Shown: piece after piece, positions 35,198 to 43,238 of the stretch
How the letters are laid out: each line of letters opens with the position of its first letter
Numbering within the stretch: position 1 is the first letter of the stretch
Assembly: GCA_937892525.1 (NCBI GenBank)
Contig: CALAEV010000025.1
Coordinates: forward strand, 1 to 64,000
Reading direction: 5' to 3'
Origin: an uncultured Clostridia bacterium
GTDB lineage: Bacteria; Bacillota; Clostridia; Oscillospirales; Acutalibacteraceae
Length of the DNA stretch: 64,000 nt
The notes under the pieces: generated by a model
Told to the model about the DNA's origin: nothing
Seen by the model: only the letters and a program-made list of their open reading frames with translations
Database searches by the model: none
Program-made: the position numbers and the translations under genes

Positions 35198-36214
35198 TTA
35201 TAAACCAATGATTGAGTAGATTAGTCCGTAAACAACTGTGTCGCATATTGCAATAATAGGAAGAATTGTAAAAATCAGTTTTTCCTGTTTTTCATCTTTT
35301 GGCTTAACTTTTACAGCAAGCCAGATTACAACAACAGGGAGAATGTTTGATAACAATGAAAATACCAAACTTAAAACAGAAAAATCTTTTACTATAATCA
35401 TTTTTGCAATGTATGTTACTATAGTAATAGCAGTTGAAACTGTTACTAATTTTGCAAGAAAACTAAACTCTTTTAACTGTTTTTCTTCATCGTGAAAAGC
35501 AGCTACATTAAGAAGTCTTGCACTGAAATATGCCGAAAGAACAGAAACAACAAAGCTTACAACCGAAACAAGTGAACTCATCATAAGTGTTTTATCCATT
35601 GATGCTGGGTCGGCACTATTTTGAACATTGTTAAGAACAACAGTTGTAATAAGACTTGCTATTGTAAGAGGAATGCTTGCAGCAATAGCGGTCCAGGAGT
35701 AATAGAAGAACTTGTATTTTGCAATATTACCCTCAAAAGTTGTATGCTTTGTAATGTATTTAACAAAGAATATGCCAAAAAGAACAATAACAACCGCGCC
35801 AAAAATGGAATCTAAAAAATTGAATATTGGACTTGTTTCGCTCAATGTTATATCATTATTTGACATCGCAGAGAAAAGTGATATAAACATTCTTACCATT
35901 GAATATAAGAACCCTGGAAGATTCAAAATAATTCCAGCAATAAACATTCCAACAAAAGACACAATACCAAAATAACGCATAGGTTTTTCAGGCGTCTTTT
36001 TCATTGGGTTTGGTTTTGCGTGATTATAAGTAGGAAGCGAGAAGTAATCTTCAGGCAAAGCGTAGTGCAAAATGAGTCTTTGTCCTATTTCAGCAGGTAC
36101 TGTGCCTGACGCTTCAATGGTGCGAAGTTCGTCTTCACTAATTTCAAGAATTGCTGCCAAATCTTTTAAGTAAAGTCCTTGTTCAGCACGAAAATCAACT
36201 AATGTCTTTGCCAT
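35198..36214 (-). CDS. HTH-domain polytopic membrane protein
   Basis: 338 residues. Residues 1-60 resemble an XRE-like HTH (LYLKDLAAILEISEDELRTI). A linker with PYNHAKPNPMKK-like basic/proline residues is followed by about seven hydrophobic segments from residue 82 to the C-terminus. Its architecture matches the other membrane-anchored regulators here, but the HTH is more divergent. AAGGAGGG precedes the ATG. Own promoter and terminator; function unknown. Confidence 0.7.
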   Translation of the reverse strand: MAKTLVDFRAEQGLYLKDLAAILEISEDELRTIEASGTVPAEIGQRLILHYALPEDYFSLPTYNHAKPNPMKKTPEKPMRYFGIVSFVGMFIAGIILNLPGFLYSMVRMFISLFSAMSNNDITLSETSPIFNFLDSIFGAVVIVLFGIFFVKYITKHTTFEGNIAKYKFFYYSWTAIAASIPLTIASLITTVVLNNVQNSADPASMDKTLMMSSLVSVVSFVVSVLSAYFSARLLNVAAFHDEEKQLKEFSFLAKLVTVSTAITIVTYIAKMIIVKDFSVLSLVFSLLSNILPVVVIWLAVKVKPKDEKQEKLIFTILPIIAICDTVVYGLIYSIIGL

Positions 36215-36243
36215 AATAAACCCTCCTTATATGTTCTGGTTTT

Positions 36244-36273
36244 AATATATCATATAAAGATAGATTTTGTCAA
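36244..36273 (-). promoter_or_regulatory. sigma-A promoter of the HTH membrane protein
   Basis: On the minus strand TTGACA (36273-36268), 18-base spacer, TATATT (36249-36244). Confidence 0.7.
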
Positions 36274-36306
36274 GAAAAAAGAGACGCTGTGTTCAGCATC
36301 TCTTTT
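36274..36306 (-). terminator. terminator of the ATP synthase operon
   Basis: Minus-strand stem AGAGATGCTG / CAGCGTCTCT (36280-36303, one mismatch) followed by TTTTTTC. Confidence 0.8.
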
Positions 36307-36313
36307 AAGTTTA

Positions 36314-36580
36314 TTATATAACTTCTTCAACTACAACAGTTACTATATCTTTATCAACTGTTGCAAAGCCTTTTGTTGTGGTGGCAGAATACACGGTTTC
36401 GCCGTTAAGAAGAGCAGTCACATTACCTTTTTCAAGTGAAAAAAGTGCTTTTACATGACCTTTTCTGATACCGTAATTACCACCGTTTTTACCTTTTGCA
36501 TCGTCACAAATATTAAGGTGAACAGAGTCACATTCTATAGGTGAGATTGAGCCCTTTGGGGTAGCAATAATCAACTGCAT
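36314..36580 (-). CDS. atpC: ATP synthase epsilon subunit, N-terminal domain only
   Basis: 88 residues against the usual 130-140. The beta-sandwich domain is recognisable: LIIATPKGSI at the start, NYGIRKGHVKALFSLEKG (matching the usual GxxGILPGHxPLxxxL), and GFATVDKDIVTVVVEE. The C-terminal two-helix domain that inhibits ATP hydrolysis in other bacteria is missing; the stop is genuine because a terminator follows at once. Short epsilon subunits are known, for example in Chlorobi. It is the last gene of the operon. Expected consequence: loss of epsilon-mediated latch inhibition. Confidence 0.85.
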   Translation of the reverse strand: MQLIIATPKGSISPIECDSVHLNICDDAKGKNGGNYGIRKGHVKALFSLEKGNVTALLNGETVYSATTTKGFATVDKDIVTVVVEEVI

Positions 36581-36592
36581 AATAACACCCCT

Positions 36593-37984
36593 TTATTCTT
36601 GAGCCTTGGCATAAACGTCGTCAATAGTGCCACACATCAAGAAATGTTGTTCAGGAATATTGTCGCACTCGCCACCAAGAATACATTCCATACCGTGAAG
36701 TGTCTTCTCAACAGGCACAAACACACCCTTATAACTCGTAAAGCTTTCAGCAACGTGGAAAGGCTGACTCATGAAGCGTTGAACACGACGAGCACGTTTA
36801 ACAGTTGTCTTGTCTTCTTCTGAAAGCTCATCCATACCAAGAATTGCGATAATATCTTGTAAATCTGTGTATTTTTGAAGTATTCTCTGTGTTTCTTTAG
36901 CAATACGGAAGTGCTTATCACCAACAAAGTCAGGTGACAAAATTCTTGAAGAAGATTCAAGTGGGTCAACAGCAGGATAAATACCAAGTTCAACAATCTT
37001 TCTTGAAAGAACTGTAGTTGCGTCAAGGTGAGAGAATGTTGTTGCAGGAGCAGGGTCAGTAAGGTCGTCAGCAGGTACATAAACTGCTTGAACTGATGTA
37101 ATTGAGCCGTTACCGGTTGAAACAATTCGCTCTTGTAATTTACCCATTTCAGATGCAAGTGTAGGTTGATAACCAACTGCAGATGGCATTCTGCCGAGAA
37201 GTGCAGAAACCTCACTACCTGCCTGAGTGAAACGGAAAATATTATCAATGAATAAAAGAACGTCTTTGTGAGTGTTTTCACGGAAATATTCAGCCATTGT
37301 AAGACCAACAAGCGGAACGCGAAGTCGAGCGCCTGCAGTTTCGTTCATCTGACCGAAAACAAGAGCAGTTTTATCAATGACACCTGACTGTTTCATTTCG
37401 TTCCAAAGGTCATTACCCTCACGTGAACGCTCGCCAACACCGGCGAATACAGAGTAACCGTTATGCTCAAAAGCAACGTTACGGATTAACTCCATAATAA
37501 GCACAGTTTTACCAACACCGGCACCACCGAAAAGACCGATTTTACCACCACGAACATAAGGTGTCATAAGGTCAATAACCTTAATACCTGTTTCAAGAAT
37601 TTCTTTTGATGCAACAATGTCTGCAAATGGTGGCGCAGGGTGATGAATAGGCCACTTGAAATCGGTTTTAATTTCTTCGCCGTTATCGATAGGCTCACCA
37701 ATAACATTAACCATTCTGCCAAGTGTTTCTTCACCGACACAAACTGAAATTGGCTCACCTGTATCAATTGCACTCATACCACGTGACAAACCGTCGGTAG
37801 GATGCATAGAAATACATCTAACTTCACCGTTGCCAAGATGTTGAGAAACTTCAACTACATGTTTTTTACCGTTATATTCAATGGTAACTGCGTGGAAAAT
37901 ATCAGGAACTTCTGTTGCGTCAAAAAGAATATCAACAACAGGACCTGTTATTCGAAGCACCATTCCTACAGAGCCTCTTGACAT
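36593..37984 (-). CDS. atpD: ATP synthase F1 beta subunit
   Basis: Catalytic subunit, 463 residues. The Walker A loop is GGAGVGKT; the catalytic Glu is in GVGERSREGNDLW; DELSEEDK is the DELSEED-type lever near the C-terminus. ALLGRMPSAVGYQPTL is a beta signature. The ATG at 37984 is chosen (AAGGAG nine bases upstream); the longer frame overlaps atpG and is not supported. Length and motifs are normal. Confidence 0.97.
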   Translation of the reverse strand: MSRGSVGMVLRITGPVVDILFDATEVPDIFHAVTIEYNGKKHVVEVSQHLGNGEVRCISMHPTDGLSRGMSAIDTGEPISVCVGEETLGRMVNVIGEPIDNGEEIKTDFKWPIHHPAPPFADIVASKEILETGIKVIDLMTPYVRGGKIGLFGGAGVGKTVLIMELIRNVAFEHNGYSVFAGVGERSREGNDLWNEMKQSGVIDKTALVFGQMNETAGARLRVPLVGLTMAEYFRENTHKDVLLFIDNIFRFTQAGSEVSALLGRMPSAVGYQPTLASEMGKLQERIVSTGNGSITSVQAVYVPADDLTDPAPATTFSHLDATTVLSRKIVELGIYPAVDPLESSSRILSPDFVGDKHFRIAKETQRILQKYTDLQDIIAILGMDELSEEDKTTVKRARRVQRFMSQPFHVAESFTSYKGVFVPVEKTLHGMECILGGECDNIPEQHFLMCGTIDDVYAKAQE

Positions 37985-37997
37985 ATCAGTTATCTCC

Positions 37998-38822
37998 TTA
38001 ATCAGTATGCTCAGACGCAGTTTCAAGCACATCGGCTGTAACTGCACTCTGGCGTTGTCTGTTAATTTCGCTCTCTAACTGTGCACAGTATTCTGTTGCA
38101 GTGTCATAAGCAGAACGCATTGTCATAAGTGTTGATGCGTTAGCGCCGAGAGCGACTTCAAGTAATAATTTATAGAATATAGATTGAAAAATTACAGGTG
38201 CAACATTTTCAATCACCATTTGTTTGTCAGGCATAAGCAAGGTATTACTTTTTGCCTTAATTTCGTCATCGTCACAGAATAGTTCTTGCACACAAGGTGT
38301 TTGCTTCATCATATTGTAGTATTTCTGATAAATCACCTTAACTGACGAGATTTTTTGTAATTCTCGCAAATCTATTATGAATTTCAGCAATTCATTGGCC
38401 TCACAGTATTCAGGAATATCATTAAATATGAAAGATTTGTCATATTCCAAATGCTTGTTTGTGCAATAGGTGATAGCCTGTTTGCCAACTGCAATAAGAA
38501 TATGCTCTTTTTTAGAATTTTCAATTTCCTCTTGGGCAAATTTAAGTAAATCCGAGTTAAATCCACCACACAAACCTTTATTTGAGGTTATTACAATGTA
38601 GCAGATAGGTGCGTCCTCCTTCATAGGGGGTAATGCGCCTAATAAGTCGGTTTTGTATTCTTCATAAAGTTTTTCACATTGGCTACCGTATTCGTTATAG
38701 TTGTTATAGATTGTGGTAAGCTGTGAAATCTTTATTGATGAAATTGTCTTCATTGCCTTTGAGATTTTTTGCGTTGACTGTATGCCACGCAGTTTCTTTT
38801 TTAATACTTGAATTGCAGGCAT
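37998..38822 (-). CDS. atpG: ATP synthase F1 gamma subunit
   Basis: Central rotor shaft, 274 residues. The N-terminal helix RGIQSTQKISKAMKTISSIK and the C-terminal helix ATEYCAQLESEINRQRQSAV match gamma; TSNKGLCGGFNSDLLK is the Rossmann-like domain signature. AGAGG precedes the ATG, which is two bases after the fusion gene stop. It is slightly shorter than average, with no obvious regulatory insertion. Confidence 0.95.
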   Translation of the reverse strand: MPAIQVLKKKLRGIQSTQKISKAMKTISSIKISQLTTIYNNYNEYGSQCEKLYEEYKTDLLGALPPMKEDAPICYIVITSNKGLCGGFNSDLLKFAQEEIENSKKEHILIAVGKQAITYCTNKHLEYDKSFIFNDIPEYCEANELLKFIIDLRELQKISSVKVIYQKYYNMMKQTPCVQELFCDDDEIKAKSNTLLMPDKQMVIENVAPVIFQSIFYKLLLEVALGANASTLMTMRSAYDTATEYCAQLESEINRQRQSAVTADVLETASEHTD

Positions 38823-38824
38823 AA

Positions 38825-41038
38825 TTAAGACCTCTTTGCATATTCGGCTAATGAAGCTCTTACTTTTTCCATAACTTCGCTTGACATTTTTCTGCCTGAT
38901 TTAAGTTCATTTGCAAGGTCAGGACAATTATTTTCAAAGTACTCATAAAGACCACGTTCAAATTCTTCAGTTTCATAAACTTCAAAATTCTTTGAATAGC
39001 CTTCAGCAACTGCAAAAAGCAACAAAGCCTGTTTCCAGTCCTCAACAGGACGGTAACGGTTTTGTTTAAGCGCTTCCATAAGACGTTTACCGTAGTCGAG
39101 AGTAGCTTTTGTTTCATCATCAATATCAGTACCAAACTGTGTGAAATCTTCAAGCTCACGATATTGTGCAAGTTTTGTACGAAGATTTGAAGAAACCTGC
39201 TTCATAAGTTTAGTCTGTGCTGCACTACCAACACGAGAAACTGAAAGTCCAACATTGATAGCAGGGCGTTGACCCTCATTATAAAGTTCAGCATCAAGGA
39301 AAATCTGACCATCAGTAATTGAAATTACGTTAGTCGGAATATATGATGAAATGTCACCTGCAAGAGTTTCAATAATCGGCATAGCAGTAATTGAACCACC
39401 ACCAAGTTCCTCTGACAAGTGAGCAGAGCGTTCAAGCAATCTTGAGTGAAGATAGAAAATGTCACCAGGATATGCCTCACGACCTGATGGTCTGTGAAGA
39501 AGAAGTGACAATTCGCGATATGCAACTGCGTGCTTTGACAAGTCGTCATAGATTATAAGAACATCTTTACCTGCATACATAAAGTATTCAGCCATAGCAG
39601 TACCTGCAAATGGCGCAATATACTGTGATGCAGCGGAGCCTGACGCAGTAGCAGCAACAATAGTTGTGTATTTCATTGCATCGTATTTTTCAAGAGTTTC
39701 TTGAATTTCAGAAATAAGAGTTTCTTTCTGACCAATTGCAACATAAATACAGATTGTATCTTTACCCTTTTGGTTAAGGATTGTATCAATAACAATTGCA
39801 GATTTACCTGTCTGACGGTCACCGATAATAAGCTCACGCTGACCTTTGCCGATTGGCACAAGTGCATCAATAGCCTTAATGCCTGTATGAAGAGGTGCGT
39901 TAACAGGCGCACGGTCAAGAATTGCAGGAGCACTACATTCAATTGGTCGTCTTTCAGTAAATTCAATAGGACCTATACCATCAATTGGGTTGCCGACAGA
40001 GTCAACTATACGACCAAGTAATCCGTCACCAACAGGAACAGATGCAATTCTGCCTACGCGACGAACAGGGCTACCACTGTCAATGTGTTCGTATTCGCCG
40101 AAGATAACGCAACCGATACGGTCCTGCTGAATATCAAGCACCATACCACGTTCACCACAGTCAAATTCAACAACTTCGCCGTACATAATATCTGCAAGAC
40201 CATCCATCCAGCAAATACCGTCAGAAATTGTCATAACACGGCCTAATTGGTAGTTATATATTTTAGGAGCAAATTCAGATGCCAATTCTTTGAACTCTTC
40301 TAAAAGTTCAGCACCTGCATCAGTATCTTCAATAGGAACTCTTGTCAAATGTCTTTCAAAATGATAAAGCTCTTCTTTAATTGTAGCATCATAAACAGTG
40401 TCACCAATACGCAAACGAAGACCACCAATAAGGGACTCGTCTTCGCGTACCCAAAGTGAAGTTTTACCGTTTACTGTGTTAAGCAACTCGGTAGTTGCTT
40501 TATCAACCTTCTGTACGAGTGCATCATCTAATTTGAAAGCAGATGTAAGAGTAACATAAAGCACATCGTGTCTTTTAAGATACGCCATATCACCAGGTGT
40601 GAGTTTAATCTGTGCAAGAATTTCGTCAACAAGGGCAGCTTCTTCATTACGGATTGCTGTAAAATATGGTTCTGTTTTGCAAAGCTTTGCCACATTTACA
40701 GTTAAAGCACCCATAAGACTTTTTCTTGATTTTTCAATCATTTCACGGTGCACCTCGTGACATTCTCTAGCACCAAAGCTCTGAATTTGTCTTATTTTAT
40801 GGTCTGCATCTTTTTTTGCTTCAAGAATAGCAGCGCTGTCAGTTTTATTTTCAGGCACGCTTAAAGAAACCTCTAGGAAGCTAGGCAAAGGGGTTTTCTC
40901 AATTTCTTCGGCTTTATTAAGTTCATTTTCAATTCTTTCGCGACGAGTACGAAAAATAGACAAAATCATTTTTCTGCCAAAAATCGTAACAATAGCCACA
41001 AGAATTAAAAAGTTAATTATTACATATTGGATTTCCAT
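38825..41038 (-). CDS. atpA: ATP synthase b-like anchor / delta C-terminal domain / alpha subunit fusion
   Basis: One uninterrupted 737-codon frame. Residues about 5-25 are a membrane helix like the b subunit; 30-130 are charged helices with b-like ILEAKKDADHKIRQIQ. Residues about 154-230 match the delta C-terminal domain, with VLYVTLTSAFKLDDALVQKV, SLIGGLRLRIGDTVYDATI and a closing helix. From about 243 a full alpha subunit follows: QLGRVMTISDGICWMDGL, Walker A GDRQTGKS near 402-410, SVSRVGSAAQTKLMK near the end. The delta N-terminal helical domain, which normally binds the alpha N-terminus, has no room. There is no separate delta gene. The ATG starts one base after the atpF stop. Confidence 0.95.
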   Translation of the reverse strand: MEIQYVIINFLILVAIVTIFGRKMILSIFRTRRERIENELNKAEEIEKTPLPSFLEVSLSVPENKTDSAAILEAKKDADHKIRQIQSFGARECHEVHREMIEKSRKSLMGALTVNVAKLCKTEPYFTAIRNEEAALVDEILAQIKLTPGDMAYLKRHDVLYVTLTSAFKLDDALVQKVDKATTELLNTVNGKTSLWVREDESLIGGLRLRIGDTVYDATIKEELYHFERHLTRVPIEDTDAGAELLEEFKELASEFAPKIYNYQLGRVMTISDGICWMDGLADIMYGEVVEFDCGERGMVLDIQQDRIGCVIFGEYEHIDSGSPVRRVGRIASVPVGDGLLGRIVDSVGNPIDGIGPIEFTERRPIECSAPAILDRAPVNAPLHTGIKAIDALVPIGKGQRELIIGDRQTGKSAIVIDTILNQKGKDTICIYVAIGQKETLISEIQETLEKYDAMKYTTIVAATASGSAASQYIAPFAGTAMAEYFMYAGKDVLIIYDDLSKHAVAYRELSLLLHRPSGREAYPGDIFYLHSRLLERSAHLSEELGGGSITAMPIIETLAGDISSYIPTNVISITDGQIFLDAELYNEGQRPAINVGLSVSRVGSAAQTKLMKQVSSNLRTKLAQYRELEDFTQFGTDIDDETKATLDYGKRLMEALKQNRYRPVEDWKQALLLFAVAEGYSKNFEVYETEEFERGLYEYFENNCPDLANELKSGRKMSSEVMEKVRASLAEYAKRS

Positions 41039-41039
41039 A

Positions 41040-41471
41040 TTATTTTACCCTTGGTTGGTTAATAAGTCTGTCTGCTAAGATTTCTGCAATCTGTTCAGTT
41101 GATTTTTCTGCTGTTGCAAGAATCCTTGAATACTCTTTTGCACATTCTTCGCGATATGTTTCATAAGTACTAAGACGACTCTGCTTTGCTGCTTCAACTC
41201 TTTTTTTACTGTGTAACTGAATGTTCTCGATTTCTTCGTTAGTCTTAATTTTTTGCTCTTTCTCAAAAGACAATTTTTGTTCTTGGAGTTTCTTTTCGTG
41301 TTCAACTGTAAGGCGCTGTGCTTCTAGTTGCTTTTCTTTTGCCTTTTCAATACGAGCTTGGCGTTTTTCCATAACCTCTAAAACCGGTTTGAACAACCAG
41401 TTTTTAAGAATAAGCATTAACAGTAAAAAACAGATGACAGTCCATATTATAACGGATATCTGTATGCTCAT
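41040..41471 (-). CDS. atpF: ATP synthase F0 b subunit
   Basis: Peripheral-stalk subunit, 143 residues. The single N-terminal membrane helix (SVIIWTVICFLLLMLILKNW) is followed by a long charged coiled coil (PVLEVMEKRQARIEKAKEK onward). It is shorter than the usual 160-170. The following gene carries a second b-like N-terminus, so a b/b' heterodimer is expected, as in cyanobacteria and mycobacteria. AAGG lies about ten bases before the ATG. Confidence 0.92.
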   Translation of the reverse strand: MSIQISVIIWTVICFLLLMLILKNWLFKPVLEVMEKRQARIEKAKEKQLEAQRLTVEHEKKLQEQKLSFEKEQKIKTNEEIENIQLHSKKRVEAAKQSRLSTYETYREECAKEYSRILATAEKSTEQIAEILADRLINQPRVK

Positions 41472-41492
41472 TTTAATATCACCTTAATTTAC

Positions 41493-41723
41493 TTATATCT
41501 TTGAAACAAGCATGAAAGCGATAAGCAATCCGTAGATTGTAAGAGCTTCCATAAGAGCCATTGAGATAATAAGAGTTGAACGAATGTCTTTTGCAGCGTC
41601 AGGCTGACGAGCAATACTTTCCATAGCTGCTTTAGCAGTCATACCCTGACCAATAGCAGGACCGATTGTACTGAGTGCGATTGCAAGTGCTGCTGCTAAT
41701 GCGATTAAAGTTGATGATGTCAT
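41493..41723 (-). CDS. atpE: ATP synthase F0 c subunit
   Basis: Rotor-ring hairpin, 76 residues, two membrane helices around the polar loop ARQPDA. The ion-binding carboxylate is Glu59 (MALMEALTIYG). Gln26 in TIGPAIGQG corresponds to Gln32 of sodium-type c subunits and Tyr64 is also kept. The Ser/Thr normally following the Glu in sodium types is Ala60, so the signature is mixed and proton coupling is more likely. GGAG precedes the ATG. Confidence 0.96.
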   Translation of the reverse strand: MTSSTLIALAAALAIALSTIGPAIGQGMTAKAAMESIARQPDAAKDIRSTLIISMALMEALTIYGLLIAFMLVSKI

Positions 41724-41753
41724 AATAATTACTCCTTTATATTAAAAACTTTT

Positions 41754-42428
41754 TTATTCTTCTTCAGTTGCTTCATCGAGGTAAATCGACACAAGCATTG
41801 TGAAAACCATAGCCTGTAATGCACAGAAAAGTAATGATAAAACCATCATTACAACCGGTGCACCGATTGGTAAAATTTCATAAAGCTGATGTGTAACCAT
41901 TTCTTCACCAAAAATATTACCGTAAAGACGAAGGGCAAGAGATGCCGGTTTAATAAATTCGTCAAGTACTAAAAGTGGCAACATAATGAAGATAGGGGAC
42001 ACAAATCGTTTGAAATAGTGCTTTACACCGTGTTTAAGTCCTGAAGCCTGCAAGAATACAAATACGATTACACCAAGTGCTATTGTAACTGAGAGTGACG
42101 CTGTTGGTGCTTTAACATAATCTGTCATTCCAACTCCAGGGAAAATACCTGAATAGTTACTGATAATTATGAAGATAAATAATGAGCCTAAGAAAGTGAA
42201 GTTTTGACGAGCTTTCTTTTTACCTAAAAGGTCAGTAAAGAAATTATCAAGGTACTCAACACACCATTCAATAATATTTTGGAATTTGCCAGGTCGCTCT
42301 TTAAGAGTTGATTTTACAATCAATGAAATAATTGCAACAATGCCAAGAATAATCCACATCATAATTACTTCGCCTGTAACATCAAGAAATCCAAAAAGTT
42401 TAATTACAACTTCTGACGCTTCACCCAT
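41754..42428 (-). CDS. atpB: ATP synthase F0 a subunit
   Basis: Stator channel subunit, 224 residues with five to six membrane segments. The essential Arg is in ASLALRLYGNIFGEE, the most conserved a-subunit motif; the C-terminal helix LFCALQAMVFTMLVSIYL is also diagnostic. The ATG at 42428 is preferred over the GTG at 42437 because GAGGG lies upstream and the ATG overlaps the atpI stop (ATGGGTGA). Confidence 0.95.
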   Translation of the reverse strand: MGEASEVVIKLFGFLDVTGEVIMMWIILGIVAIISLIVKSTLKERPGKFQNIIEWCVEYLDNFFTDLLGKKKARQNFTFLGSLFIFIIISNYSGIFPGVGMTDYVKAPTASLSVTIALGVIVFVFLQASGLKHGVKHYFKRFVSPIFIMLPLLVLDEFIKPASLALRLYGNIFGEEMVTHQLYEILPIGAPVVMMVLSLLFCALQAMVFTMLVSIYLDEATEEE

Positions 42429-42747
42429 TATCTTCACCCTCTTTCTTATTGTCTTTTGGTGGGGCAGACTGGTTTAACTGCAACAATTTGTGTGTGAAAT
42501 AAATCATTGGAACAGATACACCAAGAACAGCACCTATAAGCATATACCAACTATCCCAAGGGGTATAGCCTGATATGAAAAAAACTGCAACAAGATATAA
42601 AATCTGCGTAGCTTGTCTTATGATTGTCGAAAACGCGTATTTTTCAGGTTGCTTTGTAAGAATTGCTTTAGAAAGCAAGAAATTCAAAAACGCAACAACA
42701 ACGCCAAGCGCAAAGGAAAATATTGCACCAACAATGTTTTCGTTCAT
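42421..42747 (-). CDS. atpI: AtpI-like small membrane protein
   Basis: 108 residues with four hydrophobic segments, first gene of the ATP synthase operon and coupled to atpB by an 8-base overlap. The position and size match AtpI, a c-ring assembly chaperone in other bacteria. Sequence similarity is low as usual for AtpI, so the call rests largely on context. AGGTG precedes the ATG. Confidence 0.75.
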   Translation of the reverse strand: MNENIVGAIFSFALGVVVAFLNFLLSKAILTKQPEKYAFSTIIRQATQILYLVAVFFISGYTPWDSWYMLIGAVLGVSVPMIYFTHKLLQLNQSAPPKDNKKEGEDNG

Positions 42748-42773
42748 AGTATCACCTACTTTTACAATTTTAG

Positions 42774-42802
42774 ATTATAGCACTATTATTTTCTCTTTTC
42801 AA
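42774..42802 (-). promoter_or_regulatory. sigma-A promoter of the ATP synthase operon
   Basis: On the minus strand TTGAAA (42802-42797), 17-base spacer, TATAAT (42779-42774) with TGC extended -10, about 27 bases before the atpI ATG. Confidence 0.85.
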
Positions 42803-42828
42803 GAAAATGTTGCACAAAATGAATGTTA

Positions 42829-42866
42829 CAAAAAAGAAAAAATCTCGTCAAAAATTAACGAGATTT
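42829..42866 (-). terminator. terminator of tRNA-Thr
   Basis: AATCTCGT / ACGAGATT (42841-42848 and 42858-42865) with nine-base loop; on the minus strand a T-rich run follows, directly after the tRNA 3' end. Confidence 0.85.
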
Positions 42867-42873
42867 TTATGGT

Positions 42874-42949
42874 TGGAGCTTGCGACGTGGCTCGAACACG
42901 CGACCTGCTCATTACGAATGAGCTGCACTACCAACTGTGCTACGCAAGC
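42874..42949 (-). tRNA. tRNA-Thr(CGU)
   Basis: Cloverleaf on the minus strand: seven-base acceptor stem GCTTGCG / CGCAAGC, D arm with GCACAGTTGGTAGTGC, anticodon stem GCTCA / TGAGC with loop TTCGTAA (anticodon CGT, reads ACG), T arm with TTCGAGC, and encoded CCA at 42876-42874. The discriminator base is T. It stands alone, followed by a terminator. Confidence 0.93.
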
Positions 42950-42977
42950 AAAAATTAAATTTAAAAGTTATATGTGT

Positions 42978-42993
42978 ATTACGAATGAGCTGC
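42978..42993. repeat. 16-bp duplicate of the tRNA-Thr anticodon arm
   Basis: ATTACGAATGAGCTGC occurs exactly here and inside the tRNA at 42911-42926. Downstream, 42994-43127 is richer in G+C than its surroundings, has no coding support, and contains near-repeats of GAGCAnTGCGA on the minus strand. It may be a decayed element or attachment-site scar beside the tRNA. The interval 43128-43202 is AT-rich sequence before the SDR promoter. Confidence 0.5.
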
Positions 42994-43199
42994 GCTTCCC
43001 TCAGAAATATAGTCGCACTGCTCAAGACTTCGCATTGCTCCTTATTTCTTCACCTCATTTTGCTCGTGCTATTCGTCCACCGGACGGCACTCGCAACTTC
43101 GCCCAACTGCGCCACACCAACAAGTAATATTTTGCAAACAGTATTATAAAATAATCATAAAACTTTTTCAAGTATTTTAATGCAAAAGTATTTAAAGTG

Positions 43200-43208
43200 T
43201 GATACAAT
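43200..43208 (+). promoter_or_regulatory. extended -10 promoter of the SDR gene
   Basis: TGA-TACAAT at 43200-43208, 30 bases before the TTG start; no convincing -35. Confidence 0.5.
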
Positions 43209-43238
43209 GATGAAAGTAATCCGAAAGGAGTGTATGAT

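Noticed and set aside
38825..41038. Frameshift or read-through artefact as explanation of the alpha fusion
   Set aside because: The frame is continuous with normal codon use, the delta and alpha parts are joined by ordinary linker residues, and no stop, ribosome binding site or alternative start marks a gene boundary. A database and read check is still needed.
42575..43127. Overlapping plus-strand frames across the tRNA and its flank
   Set aside because: They run through a clear tRNA gene and a terminator, have no ribosome binding site and no protein-like pattern.
43094..43127. Second tRNA on the minus strand (GGTGTGGCGCAGTTGGG start)
   Set aside because: Only a D-arm-like phrase is present; no matching acceptor stem, anticodon arm or T arm could be built.
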